Notes under the pieces: model-generated | What the model saw: only the letters and a program-made list of their open reading frames with translations | Told to the model about the DNA's origin: nothing | Database searches by the model: none | In this document: piece by piece, positions 51,315 through 62,700 of the stretch | Layout of the letters: each line of letters begins with the position of its first letter | Position numbering within the stretch: position 1 is the first letter of the stretch | Program-made: the position numbers and the translations under genes | Source of the DNA: Dermatemys mawii | Taxonomy: Eukaryota > Chordata > Testudines > Dermatemydidae | Direction of reading: 5' to 3' | Length of the DNA: 64,000 nucleotides | Assembly (NCBI GenBank): GCA_007922305.1 | Contig: ML677341.1 | Coordinates: 67,350,409 to 67,414,408, forward strand

Positions 51315-51765
51315 TACATGTTACAAGAAAAATATTGACAAACTGGAGGGAGTCTAGAGAAAAGCAACAAAAATACTCAGGGTACTGGAGAGACCATTGT
51401 ATGAAAAAAAAAGTAAAAGAATGAACAGGAGAATGCAACTGTAGTCTACAAATATTGTAGGGGCATACAAATTAAGGAAGAAATTATGTACTGTGATCTA
51501 TAGGGATATGCCTAGAAGTGAAAGGTTGAAACAAAGAAATGGAACATTTAACATGAATGCCAAGAAATCTTCCTGCCGGTGAAATGTGTTAGGCTGTGAA
51601 ATAGTATACGTGGGAAAGCTGTGAAAGCCCAATTATTCTGGACTTCTAAAAGTAGCCTGGACAAAGCACTAGTATATGGGTGGTATGGAACAATTCTACA
51701 TTAACAGAGAGATGGGACGGATGATCTAATAAGCCCCATCCATCTCTAAGTTTTGAGAATGGTGT
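51315..51765 (+). mobile_element. Decayed CR1 LINE 3' fragment
   Basis: Text such as AATATTGACAAACTGGAGGG, TCTAGAGAAAAGCAACAAAA and CTGGACAAAGCACTAG follows the CR1 C-terminal coding and 3' regions, with many substitutions and gaps. Confidence 0.65.
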
Positions 51766-51769
51766 AGAA

Positions 51770-52750
51770 TCCTGGAAGATGATTGGCTGGGAAGAAGGTA
51801 CATTTTTATTGACCTGAGGCCTTTGCTGATGGCCCTTTCCATTATCTGATGAACTCCTTGCCATCCCATTCATGTTGCACTGAACAAGGTTGAATGATAG
51901 CTATATCTGACACGGTTGGTGGCAATCATTTAAAGGTTTCTGCCTACCAATAGCACAGGGAGAACATGGCGAAAAATTTCAAACTTAAGTACTTAAAGTC
52001 AGATTTTGGCACTCAAATAAAAATTGCCCGATTTCCAGAGGTGCTGAGCATCTGCAGAGCTCCGACCGACCTACGTGGAATTTGTAGGTGTTCAACTCTT
52101 CTGGAAATAAGGCCATTTTCATTTAGGTCTAAATATGGAATTAGAAACCTAACAAGGCAGAAGATTTTGTCCACAGCATTCTATCGTTCTCTTTTCTTTG
52201 CAGAGAGAAGAAAACCTAAAATGCTCATTTTGTGAGTAAAAATTCCTTAACATTTCTCTGTAATCCTGGTGGAAATCCGATAAATGATAATGCCCTAACC
52301 AAGTCTGGCAGGGGGCATCAGGGGCACCTGGGGCTGGGCTCCCGTGACTCCGGGCAGGCCAGGAATGTTAAGGGTGAACGTTCCAAATTAAGAACAAAAA
52401 CATTCCAGCAGCCTCAGTCTAACTGCAAGAGGAACAGAAGCCGATGAGATCTGCACTTCCATTCACACCGCAAAGCAGGATTTCATTACCCGGCCACTTG
52501 GGGGATTTGCCTAGGAAGGGGAAATCTCCAGCTGGCACAGAGTCAGCGTACGACCCGTGGCCAGAACCAGTCCTCCACTCTAGCAAACCCCAACCAGCAG
52601 ATCGGCCCCACTGGGGATATTACGAGCCAGCACCATGGACCGCAGTCCTGAGGAAGCCCTGCCCAAACCCAGGCTTGAGAGAGCCAAAGCAAAGAGACCC
52701 ACAAGCACATCCTGGGCAGTACCATTAACAATCGTCAAGCCTCCTAAGCC
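51770..52750. other. 5' flank/first intron region of CCDC38, no gene seen
   Basis: Mixed-composition sequence becoming GC-rich towards 52750. No coding exon recognised. A noncoding CCDC38 exon could begin at or beyond the right end. Confidence 0.4.
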
Positions 52751-53700
52751 AACCGCACCCCCCCATCCCTCCTCAGCTGGGCCCAGCAGGGCCCCCAGCC
52801 GGTGAAGTTTGTCTCGTCTCTCTGCTGTTACGCGCTTCGAAGAGAAGAGGACGCGTGTGGCGCTGACGATGGGCCGGGAGAAGGGGCGGCCGGGCGGGAG
52901 CAGGACACAGACCAGCCGCTCCGCAGGCGGCAGGATTCCCCCGCGCTTCTGCATCAGCCGGGTTGGCCCCTTGCCCCTCTGTGAGGAAGCTCCCCCCGCA
53001 AACCGCAGCGCCCCCCCGCGAGCCTAGACACACACACGGCCCCCCACCCCCAGCCGCTGCTCCCTCACCGGCCGAGGGGGCCAGCAGGGGCGCAGCCGCA
53101 CCGACGGGGACGGGGCCCGGCCTGGAGACTGTTGAGCCGGCGGCGGGGCGCAGCACGAGGAGCCCCCGCAGCCCTCGCCGCGTGCCTCGGCTTCCCTCGC
53201 CCCTCCGCGCTCGCCCCGGGGGGCCACGAGGCGCCCGCGCGCTCTCTGCCCAGCGGCCGCCCTTGCAAAAGCAACCGCAGCGCAGGGCGGCCGGGGGCTT
53301 CGCTGACCCAGGGGCTGGGTCCTTCTCTGGCCCCTCGCAGTCAAGGAGCCTCCCGCACCTCCCCCTCCGCCCGCAGGGGGGCAGCGCCCCCCGGGTGGCA
53401 GGAGTCCAGCCGAGGGACTCCAGAGCCAGCCGCTGCCCAGTAGACTTTGAGCTGAGCGCTGCGTCCACCCCCCTCCAGTCCGCAGGGCTGCGGCTGCTGG
53501 GCAGATCCAGGTCGCTGCCCCTGTCCCTGCACCGCTATGGCTGGCGAGCACAGGCTCTTGCTGGACAATGCCCAGCAGCTGGTGCTCATCTGCACCAAAG
53601 GCGAGAAGTACCTGCTGCAGGCGGGCATGCAAGACCTGGCCGTGCTGGACCATGCCAGCGTGGTGATCGGCAAGTAAGTCTGCTCTGGGTGTGCGTGCCT
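52750..53700. promoter_or_regulatory. CpG island, probable bidirectional promoter of CCDC38 and AMDHD1
   Basis: Very GC- and CpG-rich from about 52840 to 53660, with no TATA box near the AMDHD1 start codon at 53537. CCDC38 is transcribed away to the left and its start exon at 49328 is preceded by a splice acceptor, so an upstream noncoding exon is needed; this island is the natural place for it. The long open frames on both strands here are by-products of high GC. Confidence 0.65.
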
Positions 53701-56700
53701 CGGGCCCCCGGCACCTGGCGTGATGCAGCCGGATCTGCTCTCCGTTGTCCTGCGAGCCCGCAGACAATACAGCCTGGTCTGGTGCATCAAGTTATTCCTT
53801 ACTCCTTAGCTCTTTTAAAAGGCAGATTCTTCAGTTCTGCAGGCTCGTCTTCAATTCAGAGAGAGACCTGGCGTTTTAGTGTGACAAGTGCGTTAGTTTT
53901 ACTATGATTCCGTTGAAAAAGTGTCTTTTTATCTGAATCCACAATAAAATATTCCCAAATGTTTAGTCATTGCTTGTGGCTAAAAATAAGGATAAAAATG
54001 TTCTTTGTGTGCTGCTGAGAAGAAAAACTACAGACCGGAATCCAGAATTTTAGCTTTTTAATCCAGGGAAATCCAATTAAGAAACAAAGTTATTTTGTTG
54101 TTTTAAAGACAGCCATAGGCTTAAGTCTGCCAATACCCTTGTGATTTAACTTGCCATGCCTAAAACTTCAGTGTGGGAGCTGAGCGTGAGACAGTACACA
54201 CAAACTTTTTTTAAAGGAGTGTGCTGAAAAGTAGAGTAAATTCTGGAATAATTGTGTTCTTGATACTTAGAAAATGATTTAGCGTCTGATCCTACGAAAA
54301 TTTAAACATGTAGTTAACAATATGCAGGAGTAGACCCACTTAAGTCTTTAGTCTGTGTGTAAAATAAGTATGCGAGTAAGACATTACAGGATCAGGACCT
54401 TAAAGCGAACATAAAAGGTAGCGTTATAATAGGAACAATCAATCTACAAGTTGGTAGGGACTAACTAAGCCAAAATTTGTAACAAGAGCCATGTAACACC
54501 AAGATGACATTTTTAAAAATTCTGAAATCTGTGAAATTTTGTAAAAAGTAATTTTAAAAAAAAGCATAGCTTGTGAGATAATTTAAAATTCTGGACTCAT
54601 AAAAAAGTTATGATATTAGTGAAAGAAATAGAATATATATTTTAACTTTGCAAGTCAGTTGTGTTGCTAACTTTTCTTTAACAAACTAGGTCATACAGAT
54701 AGGCTGACAAGATGAAAACCTGCCTTTGAAAAATGTCAAAATGTAATTAAACATCTTTATAAATGTTGTTGCACATCATATTGCTGCATCCTCTCTATAT
54801 AGGTTCTCTAATGTGTCCCCCATCACCATAGTAGCTGAGCAACAATACAAAGTTGCATAAAAGCTGAACAACATTTTAAAGTGGCTTAAAAATATTTCCA
54901 GTATGGTTCATAAAAAGACTATCTCCAATCTGTCTGACTCCAAGAGTGTTTACTTTTTACATAAAAATAATTAGCTATTTGGTGTGTGCTGTAAAACTTA
55001 TAATGTTGCCTTCTATTTGGGATGTTTTGTTGTGACTATGATGCAAAAAATGTTTGAAGAGATAGTACTGGATTCTGTTATTATTTATTCAGGGCTTGCA
55101 CTATTTAATATCAAGGACCTGGCTCTTAAGACTTTTAAAACATGTCAGCTTGTTTATTGACAATGTTGAAATCAATTATATTTTTCCTTCTAATTTTTTA
55201 ACTGTCAGTATTGATTTTATTTTCCCCTGTGTGTTGATTTATTTCTGTCTCAGACTATACAACAGGTTGAAAAGGATATTATGATTAGTTTTAAATTAAT
55301 CTTTCATAATTTTGACTATCTCAGTCAACATCCCTCTAACTCTTTTCTTTTTCAGAATAGTCTTTTTAGGCAATGACATGTCACATGACCACGTTATGTC
55401 ACTGACCACACTTTCTGCCCTCACTTGACTTTTTCTTTCTCTGCTCTCACTTTAAACAAAGTAACCTGAACTCAGTAAAGTAATTTAAATCAGGATTTAC
55501 CATTATTTTCAATATTACATTATTTTCTTTCCCTTTTTAAAATGCTCCCTATCATTCAATTTGCCTTTTTAAACTGCTGCTGTGTACTACACAGATGTCT
55601 TCAATGAGCACTCTGTGATGAGTCTCAAGTCTTTTCCTCCAGTGGCACTAAAACAGCTGGAGGGAAGAGGAGACAGTGTAGAATCAGAGTTGCCAGGTAT
55701 CCGGTTTTCAACCAGAATACCCCGTCGAAAAGGGACTATGGTGGCTCTGGTCAGCACTGCTGACTGGGTCGTTAAAAGTCCGGTCAGCGGCACAGTGGGG
55801 CTAAGGCAGGCTCCCTGCCTGCCATCATTCCACACACTGTGTGGCTCGCAGAAGCAGTGGCATAGCCCCCATCTTCCAGCTCCTACACATAGGGGCAGCC
55901 AGGGGGCTTTGCATGCTGCCCCCACCCCAAGCGCTGGCTCTGCAGCTCCCATTGGCCAGGAACCACAGCCAATTGGAGCTGTGGGGACAGTGCCTGTGGA
56001 CGGGGCAGTGCACAGAGTTGCCTGGCTGTGGTTCCGCTTAAGTGCCAGAGTGGGACATGCAGCTGCTTCGGAAGTTGCTTGAGGTAAGCACTGCCAGGAC
56101 CCTGCACCCCAATCCTCCTCCCGCACCCCAACCCCCTGCCCTGATCCCCTATCTGTCCTCCGAACCCTTTGGTCCTAGCCCGGAGTACCCTCCTGCACCC
56201 AAACCCCTCATCCCGAGCTCCACCCGAGAGCCCACACCCCCCAGCCAGAGACATCACACCCCAACTCCCTGCCTCAGCCCTGATCCCCTCTCTGTCCTCC
56301 AAACCCCTTGGTCTCAGCCCGGTGCACCCTCCTGCATCCAAACCCCTCACCCCAAGCCCCACCCGAGAGCCCACGCCTCCAGCTGGAGCCCTCACACCCC
56401 AATCCCCGACCCAGCCCTGATCCCCCTCCCTGCCATCCGAACCCCGCAGTTCCACCCCAGAGCACCTTTCTGCACCCCAAACCCCTCCTCTCTGGTTCCA
56501 CCCCAGGGCTTGCACCCCCAGCTGAACTCTCACCCCCCTCACACTCCAACACCGTTCCCCAGCCAGGTGAAAATGAGTGAGTGAGGGTGAGGAGAGTGAG
56601 CAACGGAGGTGGGGGGGGGTGAATGGAGTGAGTGGGGATGGGGCCTCAGAGACAGGGCAGGGCCTTGAAGGGGCCGGGGGTAGAGAGTGGGGCAGGGATG

Positions 56701-59700
56701 TTCTATTTTGTGCAAGTAGAAAGTTGGCAACATTATGTAGACTTGCCCCATCCCTCCAAAGCCCCTGGAAGCCCCTCCTCTAAAATACCACGATTATGGG
56801 GTTGTGGAGTTCCATGGCCAGTGTTTGGCCAAGGAACATCTGTTCTTCCTGGGATCATCCCTAAGCAAACCTACAGGAAAATCCCTGTGGGAGTGAAAGC
56901 TATACACCAATTCTTGCAGATTCCACCTCATGCTATCTACATTCTCCAAGGGGGCAAGTGTACCCCTCAGGTGTAGGTAGGGAGGCAATGGTAGCATGGC
57001 TCTTCTGGAGGACAAGAATGCTCTGCAATTACTGACTGAAGGGATGCTATACATTTGCTAACCCACAACAGTGCAGTAGTTTTAGTTAGCTGAAAGAAAA
57101 TAAGAACTACTGTTAATCATTGAGCATTATTACTATGATTATTCTCTGGAGGGAAATGATCCCATAGTTGGACCCTCCTTCCAGAAGACTTTATGGTATC
57201 CTCTCACACTGGGCATACTCCTTCGAGGGAGGGAACCCCTTGTACTGGGAAGAGGCAGGAAGACTATTGGGGGATTTGATTATTAGAAATATAGGTAGTT
57301 AGGTTTCTGACACTCGCAAAACCACATGGTAAATTGACTGCTGGGTGCAAACCTCTCGAGATATGTAGACAGACTTATGGGCAGTACTGGAGAGAAGCCG
57401 GTGGTCATATTACATGTAGGCACCGGTGACATAGGGAAAGGTCTTGGAGTCCAAATTTAGGATGCAAGAAAACAGATTAAAGTTCAGGACCATGGTTTCT
57501 CAGAAATGCTCTCAGTTCCTCATGCAGGGGTAGTTAGGCTTTCGATGTATGGATGAGATGACATTGCGCAGAGGAGGGATTTATGTTTATTAGGAACTGG
57601 GGAATGTTTTGGAAAAGGAGGAGCAAATACAGGAAGGACAGGATCCACATAAACCAAAACAAAATCAGATTGCTGGCATGTAAAACTCAAAAGGTAATAG
57701 AGGAGTTTTTAAACTGAGGGCTGGGGGAAAGCTGACAGGTACTGAGGAGCATGCTGTTGGAACAGACACATCTCATAAGGGAGGATTAATTGAAGGGGAT
57801 ATTCTATGGCCTGGTCTACACTGGGAGCAGGAGCGAGTATTGACCTAAGATACGCAACTTCAGCCACATGAATAGCGTAGCTGAAGTCGGTGTATCTTAG
57901 GTCTACTTATCTGGCCGTCCACATGGTGGTGAGTCAACTACGCCGCTCCCCCGTTGACTCTGTTTCCATTCTTGCCAAAGTGGAGCACAGGAGTTGAGAG
58001 GGAGCATGTTCGGGGATCAATTTATCACGTCTACACTAGACATGATAAATCAATCCCCAATAAATCGATCACTGCCTGCTGATCCGGCGGATAGTATAAA
58101 CATACCCTATGTCCTAGTAAAGAGGAAAGGATAGAAGTTGATAAAGTACAGATAGGAACTGAAGAGAAACAGTCAAATGAAAGAGTCCCATTCAGTTACA
58201 TCACATGAAGGCAGACAACTAAATATTGACAAATTTTATAATGCTTGTATACAAATGTGAGACATCTAAATACTAATATGGGTGAACTTGAGTGCCTGGT
58301 AGTAAATAAGGATAGTGACAGAACAGGTGTCTGAGAAACTTGGTGGAATGATGATAATCAATAGGACATGGTAATACCAGAGTACAAAATACATAGGAAT
58401 GACACTGTAGTTTGCACTGGTGGGGGAGTAGCACTATATGTGAAAAAAAGCAGAGTCAAATATACTAAAAATCTTAAATGAATCAAAGACTATCCGGCGG
58501 GTAGTGTAGACATACTCTAAGGGAACCATGCTGGCAGGGCATGGCCCAGGCTTTGCAGACACCTTGAGGTCCATAAGATTTCCTCATAGATCTCAAGGCA
58601 TCCAAAGGATTAGCTAACAATCTTCCCTGTCCATTTTCAGAGTCCTGCAAACAATGACCCCATCACCTCTCTGAAAGGGTGGTATCTTAGGAGCTCCTAA
58701 ATACAACTTGCTGAGTTTGCTTTTTAAACAAATTCACACAAATTGTGCATTCTTTGTTTTTGCAGAGATGGCTGTGTAAAGGCTGTAGGCCATGCAGATG
58801 CTATTCGCCGGCAATTTTCAGAAGCATCATTTGAAAAAATAATAGACTGTTCTGGGAAATGCGTATTACCAGGTTGGTGTATTTTCTTAACGTTAACAGT
58901 GCCAATCAGAATAGCTAAACATGTATATACACAAAGTACAGGTTCCTCAGTTACTCAAACACTCCCCAAGCTTCTTTTCTTTGTATAGTGCAAGCCATAC
59001 ATAAGTTAGGTCCTTTGTCTTTGAGTAACTACTTCCTTCACGTCATCCCCAGGCAGTTGGGACCATTTACAGTGCCTTTGCTCTCCCTTCAGAGGTTCAG
59101 CTTGAATCAGATGAAGGGCAGGGCCTTCTTGGTTCAGAGACCAATTCTATGCAACTCTGAGAAGGCCTGTTGGACTACTTCTCTGGCCATCTACAATGCT
59201 TGTTGCAAAGTCTATTCACTTGGGCCTGTTTACTTTTGTCATTTTCAACTGTTCTTTCTCCTGGAGTTATTTATTTTTCTGTTGGCCCATTTTTGGTTTG
59301 GCAGAGTGATTGGCGCTCTCTTAGCCACCTATTTGCTTTCACTGTTATTTTAAAGTTTGTAAAGTGCCCAGATATAAAATACTATGAACGTCTCTTTTAT
59401 GTAATACCTTAAGCCCTAGATTGGCCTTCACCTGGAGCCCTGAGCATAGGCGTGTGCAGCCCATTTCATTAGGGTGTGCACCCAGGGAGCCCCGCCTTAG
59501 CCCTGCCCCATCCACTCCCTCCCACTTCCTGCCTCCTGACTGCCCCCCTCAAAACTCCCAACCCCCCCTTCTCCTTGTCTCCTGACTGCCCCCTCCTGAG
59601 ACCCCCCCACAATTGTCCCGTAGGTCCTTACCCACTACGTGTGCCCCTGACTGCCCCAACCCCTATCCACCCCCCGCCCACTGACAGACCCGCGGGACTC

Positions 59701-62700
59701 CCATGCCCCATCCAACCCCCCTGCTCCCTGACTGCCCCTGCCCCTAACCACCACCCTGAAACCCCACCCCCTATCCAACCCACCCTGCTCCCTATCCCTT
59801 GACTACCCCTACCCCTTATCCAGCCCCCCTATTCCCCATCCCTGACCACGCCCCCTGAACCTCTACCCCATCCAACCTCCACCCCCACTCCCTGTCCCCT
59901 TACCATACTGCTTACCCCCACCTCCTGGAGCCTCAATATGCCGCATCCAGAAGCGGCCCTGGACAGTGCTGCAGCTCCGGTGAGGCCTGAACTCCTACCA
60001 CTTGGCCCACCAGAGCTTGCAGCCCCGTGCCCTTACCACACGGCTCCAAGAAGTAGGAGCTAGGGCCGCACCGGAGCCACACCTCTGCAGCGCTGTCCAG
60101 GGCGTCTCCTGGATGCAGCACGTGGAAGCTCTGGGGGCTGCGGGAAGGCAGGGCCTGGGGGAGCCTCCCTGGCTGGCAGCTCAGGCCTGCCTGGCAGGAC
60201 GAGTTTGCCCACCCCTGCATTAAGGTGTGCCTGGGCACACCTGGCACACCCTATCTGCACACGTATGGCCCTGAGTAAGGGGCAGCATGTAGCTATTTCC
60301 ACCCCTCACCTTGTCCTGAAACAGTTCGAGCCAGTATAAAAGATCACACAGGGCTATTCCTGGCTTCCCTCTTGCTCTGCGGGAAAGGAATCTGATGAGG
60401 ATCCATAGATTATAAGGGCAAAAGGGATCATCATGATCATCCAGTCTGACCTCTCGTGTAACACAGGCCATAGAACTTCCCCAAATTAATTCCTGTTTGA
60501 ACTAGAACATATCTTTTAGAATAACACCCAGTCTGGATTTTAAAATTGCCAGTGATGGAGAGTCCACAACAAATCTTGGTAAATTGTTTCAATGCTTAAC
60601 TATCCACTACTCTCCTATTCCAATAATAAGTTTCTTCTCACTCCATGCTAGCTCAGGTGAGCTGGTTTGCACGTTGGAGTGACAGAGTCAAAGCTCCACA
60701 AATTCCCCATCCTTTTGTTCCCCTCCCTGTCTACTCATGGAGCCTACTCTCCCCATCCTGCACACAGACTGGTGATTTGGGTCAAAGTCAATGGTACGTA
60801 GGCTCATAAATTACACAGGTGCTTCTGAAAATTGTACACTGTATAAAATAAATCAAGTGTCTTATATTTATGAACTGGCATTTAAGCTGTTGGACATCCG
60901 TGTTCTCTGACACGGACTCTGGCACTCACACAGACTAATTTCACAATCTTTATACAGGGAACGCTCCCACAGAAGTCAGTGGTCTATTGCTGAGATAAAT
61001 GCCACAGGATCAAGCCCAATATATGCAGCTTGCACTTTTAAAGGGACATCAGCATGAAATCTAGTCAGTTGTTTTGACGTTAGTTGAAATTATTTCAGGT
61101 GTACACCTCCTTGCAAGTCCTCCTGCCAATTTTCCTGTTTTTAAGAAATGTTTCTCTGTCTTTCTCCTGTTATTTAAAGACCCAGACAAACAAAATGGGA
61201 GAGTGACTGACAGACTTACTACACAGGAGAAACAGTTTAACTCTACACCGAGTGCTGCCAGATAGACTAAAATACCCTGAAAAAATATTTTTTTATTGAA
61301 TATCTTCATTATAGTAATCATGGGTGTTTTTTGCAACAATATAAGGTAAAAACATTTTTCAAACAGAAGTATGGCATTATATGGGTTTTTCTTCAGTTGA
61401 AACTGTCCCTTTAATTTGCTTGCACTTTCTCAAACAATGAAATCTTGCAATATGTATTGATTTTATTGTTGTTGGGTTTTTTTTTAGGTTTGGTAGATGC
61501 ACATACCCATCCAGTGTGGGCTGGCGACAGGGTTCATGAGTTTGCAATGAAGGTAATGTCACATAAATTACAGAGTTGTTGGTTTTTTCGCATCATATTT
61601 GCTTTCATACACAACCATCTCTGCTTTCTCTACACTTCTGTTTCTTACCTCTGGAAAGCAAGATAGGTTATATCATATGTAATTTAGGATGGAAGAGGAA
61701 GCAATGGCATTTGGAGACCAAAACAGAGAAAGAGAGAGGGTTGAAGTCAAAGGAAAAGAAATGGGGAAACAAGGAGCAAGAGGAAGAAGGGAAGAGAGAG
61801 GAATCCAGTGGCAGAGGGGAAATGAAATCGGGGAGGCAGAAGTAAGAGAACAAAACTTATAAAAGGGAGATAAAATGATAGTGAGGAAAATGAGAATGAA
61901 ATTGGGAGATGGAAAAAGAAAATGAAGGGATTAAAGAAATGAAAACATTATAATATAAAAGGTGAAAATTATTTTATTTACCGATACGCCTAGAACTTGT
62001 AACTAGTAACTTGTACAAGTTGCCTAGAACTTGTAACTTGTAACAAGTACAAGTTACAAGTACAAGTTTCCTAGAACTTGTAACTTGTAAAATAATTGTA
62101 AAATTATTTTATTTACCGATACGCCTAGAACTTGTAACCCTAATGGGAGTATGGGGTGGAGATGAGGGCCTAGGGTGGATTGCCAGAAGTTTGCATTATG
62201 GATGAGGAGGTTGGAAAGCCCAAGTGGACGTGGTCGAGTCTATTTAGGATGGAGGGAAGGAGGAAATGTGAACACCTGAATGGCTTTGGAATAAAAAGTT
62301 TCCAGCTCTGCAGTGCTTGTTGTTTCTGTGGCATGTTTTATTTTTGGAATATCAGTGTATGATTTCAAACTGGGGGTTAGGAGAATTCATTTATGGCTGT
62401 TTATCTGTATGTTACTGAGATTCTAATGTCTTCGGGGCAGGAACAGTCCCTTACTCTGTTTGTACAGGGGCTAGCATAGTGCAGCTCCATTCTCTGTTGG
62501 CCTATAGGAAACAGTGTAATAAACACGATTAATATTTAATAATAGGGGTATTACACCGGGCGCAGTGGCACGCACCTGGAATCCCAGCTACTTGGGAAGC
62601 TGAGGCTGGCAGATCACGCAGGGTTTCTGGGCTGCAGAGCTCTATGTCAATCAGGCAGCCTGTGCCACTGACAGCCTGGCCGGCGTGTAGCTGAGGGTCA

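Noticed and set aside
52773..53907. Long open frames on both strands in the CpG island (up to 314 codons)
   Set aside because: They overlap each other and the AMDHD1 first exon, have Ala/Pro/Arg/Gly-rich by-product composition, and match no family. High GC content explains them.
55582..56603. Frames of up to 219 codons over the 55691-56737 element
   Set aside because: Products of the 138-bp tandem array and high GC; both strands are open equally.
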